From JAGVPT01 sp964439265 (GTDB lineage: Bacteria; Bacteroidota; Ignavibacteria; UBA10030; UBA8401), in NCBI GenBank assembly GCA_964439265.1, contig CAYTOA010000015.1, positions 1 through 64,000 of the forward strand: a stretch of DNA of 64,000 nucleotides, written 5' to 3'. A program made the position numbers and the translations under genes. Each line of letters opens with the position of its first letter. Position 1 is the first letter of the stretch. The notes beneath the pieces were generated by a model, which saw only the letters and a list, made by a program, of their open reading frames with translations, did no database searches and was not told the origin of the DNA. Positions 34,544 to 43,780 of this stretch are shown piece after piece.

Positions 34544-34583
34544 AAACCCCGAATTCTGGAGTGAGTTCGGGGTTTTCTTTTTT
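34544..34583 (+). terminator. Strong Rho-independent terminator
   Basis: AAACCCCGAA (34544-34553) pairs perfectly with TTCGGGGTTT (34566-34575) around a 12-base loop, followed by TCTTTTTT. It ends the lipoprotein gene and separates the tonB region from the AMMECR1-MEMO1 genes. Confidence 0.92.
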
Positions 34584-34657
34584 GTGATCCGCTGGTTTGT
34601 TGAAACTGACCTATTAAATCACTATTTTCCGATAGAATTTTTTGAAGGTCGTTTTCC

Positions 34658-35224
34658 ATGTTAAGTCCCGTCGAACGGAAAAAATTAATGGACATCGCAT
34701 GGAACTCAATTCGGCGCACGGTTTGCGGGGAGGCTTTCGGTTTCTCGGGTGAGGACCTGCTGAGGATCGATCCCGAAAGCATGTTGTCTGAACCCGCGGG
34801 CGCATTTGTTTCGCTGTATTATAAGGGAGAATTGCGGGGCTGCTTAGGGCTCATCGTCGCCGAAACCTCGCTGGCCGAGACAGTGTCGCAGCTTGCCGGC
34901 CGTTCCGCCACAGAGGATCCCCGATTCACAGCCGTCACAGAGGATGAGCTTGACGATCTTCAGGTAGAGATTTCCGTGCTCTCGCACCTTACCGAGATCT
35001 CGTCGATAGAAGAGATTCAAATCGGTAAGCATGGAATCTTTATCGTAGCGGGAATGTATCGGGGACTGTTGCTGCCGCAAGTGGCAGTGAAATATCATTG
35101 GAACGTTATCCGTTTTCTCGAAGAAACGTGCGGGAAGGCTGGATTACCGCGGGACCAATGGAAACATGCAGAAACTAACATCTACATTTTTTCTGCCGAA
35201 ATCATAGAACAAAAGCCGTCATGA
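34658..35224 (+). CDS. amrA: AmmeMemoRadiSam system protein A (AMMECR1 domain)
   Basis: A 188-residue protein of the AMMECR1 family, with the invariant LRGCLG motif near residue 67 (YKGELRGCLGLI) and the LLLPQVAVKYHW segment near residue 148. The family is found in bacteria, archaea and eukaryotes; its biochemical role is unsettled. Its stop overlaps the start of the MEMO1-family gene by four bases. These two plus a radical SAM protein form the AmmeMemoRadiSam system; no radical SAM gene lies in this window. Confidence 0.92.
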   Translation: MLSPVERKKLMDIAWNSIRRTVCGEAFGFSGEDLLRIDPESMLSEPAGAFVSLYYKGELRGCLGLIVAETSLAETVSQLAGRSATEDPRFTAVTEDELDDLQVEISVLSHLTEISSIEEIQIGKHGIFIVAGMYRGLLLPQVAVKYHWNVIRFLEETCGKAGLPRDQWKHAETNIYIFSAEIIEQKPS

Positions 35225-36057
35225 ATGAAGAGTCGTACGCCCGTCCGCCTGTCGTGGCGGGAATGTTCTATCCTGAGCATGAGCAGGAGCTCCGGAGTGC
35301 CGTTGAATTACTCATGGCCGAAGCAGCCCCTTTGCCTCGATCCAGTGATCTTCTCGGCTTGGTCGTGCCTCATGCCGGCTACCTGTATTCAGGTCGTACT
35401 GCTGCGCGGGCGTTCGCCCTCCTGAAGAATAGGCAAATCGGCACCGTTGTTCTCGTCGGACCAAGTCATAGGGAATACTTCGACGGCATCTCGGTTTTTT
35501 CCGGCGCCAGTTTCAAAACACCTCTCGGCGCGGTTGAAGTTGACGCTGCACTCCGCAGCGATTTGATAAAAAAATATCCGGGTCTTCAAAGCTCTACCGT
35601 TGGACACAAAGCCGAGCACTCGCTGGAAGTGCAGCTCCCTTTCTTGCAGCTAGCTGTGCGCAATTTGAAGATTCTTCCGATCGTAATGGGAGACCAAAAG
35701 CGGAAGTATTGCGAAGAATTAGGCGCTGCTCTCGCTGAGGTTGCTAAGGATCATGGAGTGCTTCTCGTTGCGAGTTCTGACCTCTCTCACTACCATCCTT
35801 CAGACATTGCACGAAAACTTGATGCGGTTGCAATTGCCTCGATCCAAGAACTGAATTACGAGGCATTGATGTCGGACCTGGAGACGGACCACACGGAAGC
35901 ATGCGGGGGCGGCCCCATCGCCACGGTGTTATACGCTGCGAAAAAGTCCGGAGCCGGTTTTTGTGAGGTGTTGGATTCCTGCAATTCCGGGGACGTATCG
36001 GGAGACACTGAGCGGGTTGTCGGCTACGTTTCGGCGGCTCTATGGACAATTCATTGA
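35221..36057 (+). CDS. amrB: AmmeMemoRadiSam system protein B (MEMO1 family)
   Basis: A 278-residue protein of the MEMO1/LigB-like fold. Signatures: RPPVVAGMFYPEHEQEL at the N-terminus, VPHAGYLYSG, VLVGPSHREYF, the AEHSLEVQLPFLQ segment, SSDLSHYHP, and CGGGPIATVL near residue 222. The histidines in PHAGY, GHKAEHS and LSHYH correspond to a potential metal site. It is coupled to the AMMECR1 gene by ATGA and overlaps the next gene by 16 bases. Confidence 0.93.
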   Translation: MNEESYARPPVVAGMFYPEHEQELRSAVELLMAEAAPLPRSSDLLGLVVPHAGYLYSGRTAARAFALLKNRQIGTVVLVGPSHREYFDGISVFSGASFKTPLGAVEVDAALRSDLIKKYPGLQSSTVGHKAEHSLEVQLPFLQLAVRNLKILPIVMGDQKRKYCEELGAALAEVAKDHGVLLVASSDLSHYHPSDIARKLDAVAIASIQELNYEALMSDLETDHTEACGGGPIATVLYAAKKSGAGFCEVLDSCNSGDVSGDTERVVGYVSAALWTIH

Positions 36058-36896
36058 GCGCACAACAAAAATTGCCTATCACGATAATCGGAGCGGGTCC
36101 AGTGGGAACCGCGCTCGCCCTCGCTCTCAAGCAGAAAAAATATCCACTCCGGCTTGTTCTAAGCAAAAGGGGGAAATCGGCGAATGTCCTCGGGCGGAGG
36201 CTGCGCGCACCGCATGGACGCCTGCAGTCGGAAGAATTCGAGGGCGTCGACGGAATTGTCTTTATCGCGGTCCCCGATGATGAAATCGAAAACGTCGTCC
36301 GAATACTTTCCCGTCGGTTTGGAGATTTTTCTCGGTCGATCGTCTTTCATACGTCCGGAGCGCTGCCTTCGGGGGGCCTTTCCCGATTGAAGCAAAAAGG
36401 GGCGTCGGTCGGCTCTTTTCACCCGCTTCAGACCTTTCCAAAATCCGGGAACACATCCGGCCGGTTGAAGAATATCTGGATCGGGATTGAGGGCGACCAC
36501 AAAGCGGTGAAGACGGCGCAACGCGTCGTGCGCGATCTCGGCGCGCGAGCAATTCTTCTATCGGCGGGACAAAAGACCTTGTATCATGTCGCGGCAGTGT
36601 TCGCCTCAAATTATTTCATCACCCTTCTGTCCGTGATCGAGGAACTTGGCGCGCGGATCCGGGTGCCGAGAAAGAAAATATTGGCGATGCTTGAACCCCT
36701 CATCCTCCAGAGTCTTATGAATGTTAAAATCAGTTCGGCGGCGGCTGCGCTCACGGGACCTATCGCGCGCGGTGACTTCGGCACAGTGAGGAATCATCGC
36801 AGGGAATTGTCCCGGCGGGGGCTCGAACATATCTCTCAATTGTATGGCGCACTCGCGAAGGAAACATCGAGGGTTGTGTCGAGGAAGGCAATGTAA
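36042..36896 (+). CDS. Rossmann-fold DUF2520 protein
   Basis: A 284-residue cytoplasmic protein with an N-terminal NAD(P)-binding Rossmann fold (TIIGAGPVGTALALAL, residues 13-28) and a C-terminal all-helical DUF2520 domain (from about 160; HVAAVFASNYFITLL). It resembles ketopantoate-reductase-type and pyrroline-carboxylate-reductase-type dehydrogenases; SFHPLQTFP near residue 127 is typical. The substrate is unknown. It overlaps the MEMO1 gene and is followed without gap by the phosphatase gene. Confidence 0.88.
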   Translation: MDNSLSAQQKLPITIIGAGPVGTALALALKQKKYPLRLVLSKRGKSANVLGRRLRAPHGRLQSEEFEGVDGIVFIAVPDDEIENVVRILSRRFGDFSRSIVFHTSGALPSGGLSRLKQKGASVGSFHPLQTFPKSGNTSGRLKNIWIGIEGDHKAVKTAQRVVRDLGARAILLSAGQKTLYHVAAVFASNYFITLLSVIEELGARIRVPRKKILAMLEPLILQSLMNVKISSAAAALTGPIARGDFGTVRNHRRELSRRGLEHISQLYGALAKETSRVVSRKAM

Positions 36897-37693
36897 TGCT
36901 CGTTGATTATCACACTCATACCGCTCTCTGTAAACATGCTGATGGCGTACTCGAAGAATACATCCTGCACGCGATATCCGCGAAGTTGAAGGAGATCGGA
37001 TGTTCGGACCATTCACCGATGCCGAACAATTTCGATGCGCAGCACCGGATGACGATGGATCAGTTTCTCCAGAGCTATAAGCCGGATGTTCTTGCGTTAA
37101 GGGAAAAATATCGCGGCATGATCGATGTCAAGTTCGCGGTAGAGGGGGATTTTTTCCCGGGGACGGAATTGTGGGTGAAAGAGTTTAATTCTCAACACGA
37201 GTTTGATTATATTATCGGGTCTGTCCATTACCTCGGAGAGTGGGGGTTTGATAATCCAACATTCATCCACAAATACGAGGAGCGCAATGTTGACGAAGTA
37301 TACGCTCAGTATTACGACCATATCAAAAGATCTGCGGCGGCGAAGTTGTTCGATATTATCGGCCACTGCGACCTCGTCAAGAAGTTCGGGCACCGTCCGT
37401 CAAGGAACATGGAGGAAGTGCTGCGGGAAGTTTTTAAAGTTGTAAGATCTGCGGACATGGCGGTCGAGATCAACACGTCCGGCCTGCGGAAACCGGTAAA
37501 AGAAGTGTATCCCAGCGAGCAGATATTAAAGATCATTCATGAATATAACATTCCGCTCGCGTTAGGTTCGGACGCCCATTCGCCCGGCGAGGTAGGCAAA
37601 GGCTTCACCATCGCTGCACAGCTCATCGAGAAATACGGTAACGGCAAGATCTCAACTTTTACAAAGAGACAACGAAGCGAATTACGGATATGA
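36896..37693 (+). CDS. hisK: Histidinol-phosphatase, PHP family
   Basis: A 265-residue metal-dependent phosphatase of the PHP fold that probably removes phosphate from histidinol phosphate. The metal ligands are visible: DYHTHTALCKHADG at the N-terminus, GCSDHSP, EGDFFPG, IIGSVHYLG, IIGHCDLVK, and the final LGSDAHSPGEVG. These match the HisJ/HisK type, not the HAD type. It overlaps the previous gene by one base. No other histidine genes are in the window, so a related substrate is possible. Confidence 0.85.
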   Translation: MLVDYHTHTALCKHADGVLEEYILHAISAKLKEIGCSDHSPMPNNFDAQHRMTMDQFLQSYKPDVLALREKYRGMIDVKFAVEGDFFPGTELWVKEFNSQHEFDYIIGSVHYLGEWGFDNPTFIHKYEERNVDEVYAQYYDHIKRSAAAKLFDIIGHCDLVKKFGHRPSRNMEEVLREVFKVVRSADMAVEINTSGLRKPVKEVYPSEQILKIIHEYNIPLALGSDAHSPGEVGKGFTIAAQLIEKYGNGKISTFTKRQRSELRI

Positions 37694-37709
37694 TTGCAAG
37701 AATCATCCT

Positions 37710-37743
37710 TAATTCATAATTCCTAATTCCTAATTCATAATTG
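37710..37743. repeat. Heptamer tandem repeat (TAATTCM)n before a nucleotidyltransferase
   Basis: TAATTCA, TAATTCC, TAATTCC, TAATTCA (37710-37737) then TAATTG. The array fills most of the 55-base gap and ends six bases before the next start codon, so it occupies the place of the ribosome-binding site. Confidence 0.9.
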
Positions 37744-37748
37744 TCCTC

Positions 37749-38813
37749 ATGAAGGCCCTTATTGCATCCGGCGGCCGCGGCACGCGGCTTCGCCCTATTA
37801 CTCACACGCAAAACAAACATCTCATTCCCATCGCGAATAAACCCATTCTCTTTTACGCGATCGAAGCCGCCATCGATGCGGGCATCAAAGAAATCGGGAT
37901 CGTTCACAACGCCGACAGTCAGGAAGTCCCGGGTTATGTCGGCGATGGCGGCCGCTGGGGGATAAAGATTTCATACATCCCCCAGGAGAAACCCGGAGGG
38001 CTTGCTCAGGTCGTGATGCTCGCGGAAAAATTCGTCGATGGCGATAATTTTGTGTTTTACCTTGGCGATAATATGGTTGTGGGAGGGATCAAAAAGTATA
38101 TCGAAGATTTTCAAAAATCCAATTGCAACTGCTGGCTGACGCTTTCGAAGGTGAAAGACCCCGGACGGTTCGGCGTTCCCGAAATCAAAAACAATCGCAT
38201 TGTCGGTGTTGAAGAAAAACCGAAAAAACCCAAAAGCCAGTATGCCGTTGCTGGAATATATATTTACGACCAACATATTTTCGAGGCATGTAAGGCGATC
38301 AAGCCCAGCAAGAGGGGAGAACTGGAAATTTCCGATGCGCATCAATATCTTATCGACAAAAAATTTTCCATCGGATTCAGCGAGATTACCGGATGGTGGA
38401 AGGATACGGGAAAGCCGCTCGATCTGCTCGAGGCAAATCGGCTGGTCCTCGACAATATCGAATCTTCAAACCTCGGGAAGATAGACGCAAAATCGAACGT
38501 TGCCGGAAAGGTCATCATTGAAGAGGGCGCAAAGATCGTGGACAGCGTGGTGCGCGGCCCGGTGATCATCGGAAAGAACTGCCATATTGAAGAAAGTTAT
38601 ATCGGTCCGTATACGGCCGTGGGGAACAATACCATCATCAGGAAAAGCGAAGTGGAATACAGCATCATCCTTCGTGACTGCAAAATTCAAAACGTCGGAA
38701 TCCGCATCGAGGGAAGTATTCTCGGCAACGATGTCGAGATCCTGGAGGCAAGCGGCAAGCCGCGCGTTCACCGGTTCATGATTGGAGACCAAAGCAGGAT
38801 TGAAGTGGCGTAG
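37749..38813 (+). CDS. Sugar nucleotidyltransferase (glucose-1-phosphate thymidylyltransferase-like)
   Basis: A 354-residue enzyme that joins a nucleoside triphosphate and a sugar 1-phosphate. The N-terminal half is a Rossmann-like transferase: ALIASGGRGTRLRPIT, PIANKPILFYAIEA, FVFYLGDNM, and GVEEKPKKPKS. From residue 245 a left-handed beta helix follows (VAGKVIIEEGAKI, VIIGKNCHIEESYIG). This is the long RmlA-like form found in many bacteria and archaea. Its nucleotide is probably dTTP but not proven. No other sugar-nucleotide genes are adjacent. Confidence 0.88.
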   Translation: MKALIASGGRGTRLRPITHTQNKHLIPIANKPILFYAIEAAIDAGIKEIGIVHNADSQEVPGYVGDGGRWGIKISYIPQEKPGGLAQVVMLAEKFVDGDNFVFYLGDNMVVGGIKKYIEDFQKSNCNCWLTLSKVKDPGRFGVPEIKNNRIVGVEEKPKKPKSQYAVAGIYIYDQHIFEACKAIKPSKRGELEISDAHQYLIDKKFSIGFSEITGWWKDTGKPLDLLEANRLVLDNIESSNLGKIDAKSNVAGKVIIEEGAKIVDSVVRGPVIIGKNCHIEESYIGPYTAVGNNTIIRKSEVEYSIILRDCKIQNVGIRIEGSILGNDVEILEASGKPRVHRFMIGDQSRIEVA

Positions 38814-38825
38814 CCATAGTCGAGT

Positions 38826-39326
38826 ATGTCAAACAAAAGTGACTCAAAAACATTCCTACTTATCGTGCTTGCGGCATTGGCCGTGGTTCTGACAATTATC
38901 CGTGAACGGTCTGTCGCGCCACCGCAAACGGCCGACGTGCAATCGGTGCGCGCGGCTCTTCCGCTCAAGGAAATATCGCTGATCGTCGACTCGACGCTGA
39001 AACAGATATCCGTACCAATGGATAAAGTGCGTCGAACGAACATCGCAGTCGGGGATGTGCAAGGAGTAAGGGAAGAACTGAGAATTCACGTTTCTCCTGA
39101 ATTTGATGCAGTCCGTGCTCTCACGGCGCTAACGGATTCGCTTCGGCGATTCAATGTCGCGTTGGCCTCCACGGAAAACCTAAAAGAAAAAACATCCACA
39201 ATTCATCTTTCGTTCGATAAACGAGTATTTGAAAGCATCGTCATAGCGAAAGAAGATCAACAGAAGGGAGCACGACCATCGGTAAGGAAGAAGCAAAAGG
39301 AAATGCGGCACAAAGCCCGGCGGTAA
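38826..39326 (+). CDS. Unrecognised protein with one N-terminal membrane helix
   Basis: A 166-residue protein with a short polar start, one hydrophobic helix (about residues 9-24, TFLLIVLAALAVVLTII), and a periplasmic region with predicted alternating strands and helices (60-140), ending in a very basic tail (RKKQKEMRHKARR). No family is recognised. The stop shares one base with the glyS start, so translation is coupled. The high content of Val, Ser and Thr without repeats suggests a real folded domain. Confidence 0.65.
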   Translation: MSNKSDSKTFLLIVLAALAVVLTIIRERSVAPPQTADVQSVRAALPLKEISLIVDSTLKQISVPMDKVRRTNIAVGDVQGVREELRIHVSPEFDAVRALTALTDSLRRFNVALASTENLKEKTSTIHLSFDKRVFESIVIAKEDQQKGARPSVRKKQKEMRHKARR

Positions 39327-40774
39327 TGGAAAAAATAGTCTCGCTGGCAAAACGGCGGGGCTTTGTTTTTCAATCGAGCGAGATTTACGGCGGCCTGAAC
39401 GGCTGCTGGGATTACGGTCCGATGGGCGTCGAACTGTTGAATAATCTGAAACAGGCATGGTGGCGGTCCATGACCCTTCGCGACGACATCGAAGGAGTGG
39501 ATGCATCCATCTTAATGCATCCCCGGGTATGGGAAGCTTCAGGTCACGTCGAGAATTTCACCGACCCGATGGTAGACTGCAAACAATGCAAGGCGCGCTA
39601 CAGAGTCGATGTCCTTTTCGACGAACTTTCGGTGAAAAAGAAGAAGGAGATCTTGCGCGCGCTCGACCCTGCGGCATTTGCGGGACAGCTCGACGACCGG
39701 AAGGTCGTCGAAGAGTTTGCCCTTCGCGTTTCGTCCGATGACGTGATCGCCAACGTCATCAAGACGCTGGTTTCGTGCCCCAATTGCGGCAACAAGGGAA
39801 CGTTTACAGACGCCCGCCAGTTCAATCTCATGTTCAAGACGTTTGTCGGTCCAGTAGAGGATACGAACAATGTCGTCTATCTTCGCCCCGAAACGGCACA
39901 GGGGATCTTTGTCAACTTCCTCAACATTCAGAGCGCGTCGAGGCAGAAGCTCCCGTTCGGAATTGCGCAGATCGGAAAAGCTTTCCGGAACGAGATCAAC
40001 ACGAAAAACTTCCTCTTCCGGACGCGCGAGTTTGAGCAGATGGAGATGCAGTATTTTGTCAAGCCGGGGGAAGAGGACAAATGGTTCGAGTACTGGCGCG
40101 AACAGCGGTTGAAATGGTTTCTCGATCTTGGCATGAAGAGGGAGCAGCTGCAGTGGCACAAACATGAAAAACTCGCGCACTATGCGAAAGCGGCGTACGA
40201 CATCGAATACCAGTTTCCATTCGGCTGGGGAGAGATCGAAGGTATCCACAGTCGAACGAACTTTGACCTTTCGCGCCACGAGGAATATTCCGGCAAGAGC
40301 ATGAAATACTTTGATGATCAGACGAAGGAGAAATTCACTCCGTTCGTTATTGAAACATCCGCAGGGGCAAGCCGTTCGTTTATGGCGTTCCTTGTGGCCG
40401 CATATGATGAAGAATCGGCGCCGACGGCCGAAGGAAAAGAAGAAATGCGAACGGTGCTCCATTTGCATCCACGCCTCGCGCCGGTCAAAGCCGCCGTTCT
40501 CCCTCTTGTCAACCGCGACGGCATGGACACCATCGCGCATACGATGACGCTCGACCTTCAGAAGTCATTCCGGGTCTTCTATGACGACAGCGGGGCCGTG
40601 GGCCGGCGGTACCGGCGCCAGGATGAGATAGGAACGCCTTTCTGCTTTACGGTTGATTCGCAAACACTGCAGGACCAGACGGTCACCGTGCGAGAGCGCG
40701 ACTCAATGAACCAGGAACGGATTGCTCTCGGAGCTGCGAGAACCTACTTACTCGACAAACTAGAGGCGTTATGA
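39326..40774 (+). CDS. glyS: Glycyl-tRNA synthetase (single-chain class II)
   Basis: A 482-residue alpha2-type GlyRS, the form shared with archaea and eukaryotes, which charges tRNA(Gly). It starts VSLAKRRGFVFQSSEIYGG, carries class II motif 2 (FRNEINTKNFLFRTREFEQMEM near residue 215) and motif 3 (ETSAGASRSFMAFLV), and ends with an anticodon-binding domain (APVKAAVLPLV). A zinc-like pair (CPNCGN and CKQCK) lies in the insertion near residues 75-155. The stop overlaps the CPBP gene by four bases. A long opposite-strand frame inside it is an artefact. Confidence 0.95.
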   Translation: MEKIVSLAKRRGFVFQSSEIYGGLNGCWDYGPMGVELLNNLKQAWWRSMTLRDDIEGVDASILMHPRVWEASGHVENFTDPMVDCKQCKARYRVDVLFDELSVKKKKEILRALDPAAFAGQLDDRKVVEEFALRVSSDDVIANVIKTLVSCPNCGNKGTFTDARQFNLMFKTFVGPVEDTNNVVYLRPETAQGIFVNFLNIQSASRQKLPFGIAQIGKAFRNEINTKNFLFRTREFEQMEMQYFVKPGEEDKWFEYWREQRLKWFLDLGMKREQLQWHKHEKLAHYAKAAYDIEYQFPFGWGEIEGIHSRTNFDLSRHEEYSGKSMKYFDDQTKEKFTPFVIETSAGASRSFMAFLVAAYDEESAPTAEGKEEMRTVLHLHPRLAPVKAAVLPLVNRDGMDTIAHTMTLDLQKSFRVFYDDSGAVGRRYRRQDEIGTPFCFTVDSQTLQDQTVTVRERDSMNQERIALGAARTYLLDKLEAL

Positions 40775-41724
40775 GATCCATTTTCTACAACGAAGCCGAG
40801 AGAACTATTCGTGCAGGATGGCGGATGGGGATATTTGTCGCTGTTCTTGCGGGCATCGCTACGGTGTTCAGTTTTCCCGCTAAACTAATACTGCCGCACC
40901 TTCATTTTTTACCTCCAATTGCCTCGAATGAAATGTTTCTCTATGGGGCGTTGCTCGTCGCAACGTGGCTCGTCATCAAATATCTTGAAGGAAGACCTGC
41001 GTTGACGTCGGTTGGATTTCCCCGCCATGGGAATATTCTGCGCGAGTTGGGGCAGGGGACGCTCATCGGCGGGGGGATGATGACTATAATTTTTGTTGCT
41101 GAACACAGTTTTGGCATGGCTGCGCTCTCGTTCAAATCTCTTTCGTTTCTTCAAGTCTTCCATATGTTCGGCGTGAGCGTCGTTATTTTTGTGGTCGGGG
41201 CGTTCGGCGAAGAATTGCTTTTTCGCGGATACCTCTTCCAGACAATGGTGGAAGGGACGGGAAAAATAATCTCCGTCGTTGTGTTCGGATGCTTGTTCGG
41301 GCTCGCTCACCTGAGCAACCCGAATGTCACGTTCTTTTCGCTTGTCAATGTCGCCCTTGCCGGCGCGTGGCTTTCACTGGCATATTTCAAAACGAGAACG
41401 CTCTGGTTTCCGATCGCCCTTCACTTCTCGTGGAATTTCTTTCAGAACCATATCTTTTCATTTCCCGTGAGCGGCATCCAATTCGAAAAATATCAGCTGG
41501 GCGTGCTGACGCAGTCCGGACCTGTGTGGCTGACGGGAGGGACATTCGGTCCCGAAGGAGGCGCCCTGGCGACGATCATGCTGGTAGCTGCTGGTGCGTT
41601 CATCTATTTTTCAGACTGGATAACTGCTTCCGTTAAGGTATGGACGATTGAAAAATGGAATGAAGAGAAAACTGAGACTTCGAATAATGTGCAAAACTCA
41701 GAACCGAATACCGAACTTTCATGA
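40771..41724 (+). CDS. CPBP family intramembrane metalloprotease
   Basis: A 317-residue integral membrane protein with about eight hydrophobic helices. CPBP motifs are present: EELLFRGYL near residue 148 (the EExxxR motif), CLFGLAHLSN with the second-motif histidine, and HFSWNFFQNH. Such proteins resemble Rce1 prenyl-protein proteases and often serve in immunity or signalling; the substrate is unknown. The last residues (TSNNVQNSEPNTELS) are encoded by degenerate heptamer-like words. It is coupled to glyS by ATGA. Confidence 0.9.
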   Translation: MRSIFYNEAERTIRAGWRMGIFVAVLAGIATVFSFPAKLILPHLHFLPPIASNEMFLYGALLVATWLVIKYLEGRPALTSVGFPRHGNILRELGQGTLIGGGMMTIIFVAEHSFGMAALSFKSLSFLQVFHMFGVSVVIFVVGAFGEELLFRGYLFQTMVEGTGKIISVVVFGCLFGLAHLSNPNVTFFSLVNVALAGAWLSLAYFKTRTLWFPIALHFSWNFFQNHIFSFPVSGIQFEKYQLGVLTQSGPVWLTGGTFGPEGGALATIMLVAAGAFIYFSDWITASVKVWTIEKWNEEKTETSNNVQNSEPNTELS

Positions 41725-42952
41725 CGATATCGCTTTGACCGATCATTGGCTACATCGGCCTCTAAAGAGACTGGCCATTTCCACTCTGCTGAAATACATC
41801 GCGCTGCCCTTATCGCTCTCCTTCATGGTACCGTCGCACGGCACCTCGCAATGGCTCACGGATCCGGACTTCGACCTTCACACAAAGCAAGGCATCGATC
41901 ACGTCTATAACCTTGAGTTTGACCGGGCAAATAAGGATTTCGAATATCTTACTTCGGTCTACCCGAACCATCCAGCCGGATATTTTTTCCTCGCCATGGT
42001 GGATTGGTGGAGGATATCGTTGGATTTTGACAACGAATCGCTCGATGATACATTTATCGCCAAGCTCGATGTTGTGATCGATAAGTGCGACAGCATTCTG
42101 GACAATCATCCGGACGACGTGACAGCCTTGTTTTTTAAAGGCGGCTCGCTTGGTTTCCGCGGACGCCTTCGCGCGAATCGCGGGAGCTGGATCAAGGCCG
42201 CAAACGACGGCCGGCTCGCGCTTCCGATCGTGCGGCACGCGTACAGCATTGCGCCGGATAATTACGACATTCTTCTCGGCATGGGCATCTACAATTATTA
42301 CGCCGAGGCGATTCCGGAACAGTATCCGATCGTGAAGCCCCTTATGTTCTTCTTCCCGAACGGTGACAAAAAGAAAGGAATTGAACAGCTTACTGCTGCT
42401 GCCGAAAAAGCGAAATATGCTTCCGTCGAGGCCGATTATTTCCTTCTTCAGCTGAATTATACGCATGAGCGTCAGTACGACAAGGCTCTCGAGATCGCAC
42501 TGAAACTGTTTACCCGGTATCCACGGAATGTTGTCTTTCACCGTTATGTCGGAAGGTGTTACATCAGCCTCGGGAAATGGGAGAATGCGCACGCCGTGTT
42601 CCGGGAAATTCTCTCCCGCTGCGACGGCGCCGGCGGGGGGATGGCCGGGTACACCGATTCATCGAAGCGGGAGGCTTTGTATTACCTGGGTGTCTATGCG
42701 ATGAACACCGGTAAATACGACGAGTCGCTGGAGCATTTCGTCCAGTGCGATGAACTGAGCAAGGTGCTGGATAAGAGCGGCGAGTCCGGCTTTGCGGTGA
42801 TGGCAAATCTCCGCATCGGATTCATCTACGACATTCAGATGAAGCGGGACCTCGCACTAGCGCAATACAATAAGGTTCTTGCGATGAGGAAGTTCGAAAA
42901 CTCATACGACCAGGCGGAACAATACATCAAGGTTCGGTATTCGGCAAAATGA
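41687..42952 (+). CDS. TPR protein with N-terminal membrane or signal segment
   Basis: A roughly 420-residue protein. A hydrophobic segment near residues 35-50 (KYIALPLSLSFMV) could be a signal peptide or membrane anchor; several starts are possible (ATG 41648 or 41687, TTG 41735), and 41687 is chosen to limit overlap with the preceding gene. TPR-like helices follow throughout (for example YDKALEIALKLFTRYP and YDESLEHFVQCDEL). No catalytic domain is seen. The end overlaps the ZIP transporter start by four bases, so they form an operon. Confidence 0.75.
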   Translation: MCKTQNRIPNFHDDIALTDHWLHRPLKRLAISTLLKYIALPLSLSFMVPSHGTSQWLTDPDFDLHTKQGIDHVYNLEFDRANKDFEYLTSVYPNHPAGYFFLAMVDWWRISLDFDNESLDDTFIAKLDVVIDKCDSILDNHPDDVTALFFKGGSLGFRGRLRANRGSWIKAANDGRLALPIVRHAYSIAPDNYDILLGMGIYNYYAEAIPEQYPIVKPLMFFFPNGDKKKGIEQLTAAAEKAKYASVEADYFLLQLNYTHERQYDKALEIALKLFTRYPRNVVFHRYVGRCYISLGKWENAHAVFREILSRCDGAGGGMAGYTDSSKREALYYLGVYAMNTGKYDESLEHFVQCDELSKVLDKSGESGFAVMANLRIGFIYDIQMKRDLALAQYNKVLAMRKFENSYDQAEQYIKVRYSAK

Positions 42953-43704
42953 ATATTCCTTTCACGATAATATTGTTCGGCCTCGTTGCCGCGGGCGCGG
43001 AAATTCTCGGCGGCAGCGTTGTTTTAATGCAAAAAAAATGGCCGGAGAAAATCCAGGAATATTTGTTAGCGCTCGGAGCAGGTTTCATTCTGGCACTTGT
43101 GCTTCTGGACCTCATTCCCGTCAGCATCGATAGGATCGGGCCCACGGCTCCGCTTCTCATTTTAATAGGTTTCAGTGTGATGCATTTTGCCGAACACACT
43201 GTGGTCGGTCATCTGCATTTTGGAGAAGAGACCCATTCCGAAGTCATGGTGTCAAAAGTGGCCAGCTACTCGGCGTTCTGGGGTCTGTTCATCCATGCAT
43301 TCTTTGACGGAGTTTCAATTTCAGCGGGCATGCAGTTCAATTTTTCGCTTGGCCTGATGATCTTCTTCGCGATACTGCTGCACAAGTTCCCGGAAGGATT
43401 GACGATCGCCTCCGTGATGCTCGCTGCTGACCATCCTCGAAGAAATGCGTTTTGGGCTTCCGCTGGAGCGGGAGCCGGGACCATGCTTGGGATCGTCTCG
43501 ATGTTTTTTCTGAAGGATATCAACAGCCAGGTTGTCGGATATGCATTCGCATTTTCAGCGGGGGCAGGGATGTACGTCGGGGCGAGCGATCTGATCCCCG
43601 AGATCAACCGCTCGAAGAATCGGATCGCGCCGATAGTGGTGTTTATCGGTATGGTTCTTTTTTACGCGAGTTCAGCTATCGTAGCGAGAGTTATTGGAAT
43701 GTGA
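42949..43704 (+). CDS. ZIP family metal transporter
   Basis: A 251-residue inner-membrane protein with about eight helices, likely importing zinc or a related divalent metal. Helix 4 holds HAFFDGVSIS and helix 5 holds HKFPEGLTI, the two histidine motifs that form the metal path; a histidine-containing stretch (HFAEHTVVGHLHFGEETH) lies in the loop between helices 3 and 4. Family length is normal. It overlaps the TPR gene (ATGA). The metal specificity cannot be read from sequence. Confidence 0.92.
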   Translation: MNIPFTIILFGLVAAGAEILGGSVVLMQKKWPEKIQEYLLALGAGFILALVLLDLIPVSIDRIGPTAPLLILIGFSVMHFAEHTVVGHLHFGEETHSEVMVSKVASYSAFWGLFIHAFFDGVSISAGMQFNFSLGLMIFFAILLHKFPEGLTIASVMLAADHPRRNAFWASAGAGAGTMLGIVSMFFLKDINSQVVGYAFAFSAGAGMYVGASDLIPEINRSKNRIAPIVVFIGMVLFYASSAIVARVIGM

Positions 43705-43780
43705 TTATTCTGTTCACACAGAAGCAGGGTCGGACTGAAGATTTTGCTTGTTGAATGGTGAAAGGTTCGATTCACTCTCT

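Noticed and set aside
39539..40540. 333-codon minus-strand reading frame inside glyS
   Set aside because: It lies antisense to a clear GlyRS, has a composition expected from the opposite strand of a GC-biased gene, and matches no family.
43764..43773. GGTTCGATTC, resembling a tRNA T-loop
   Set aside because: The flanking bases do not form a T-stem of five pairs or an acceptor stem, and no D- or anticodon arm is found upstream.
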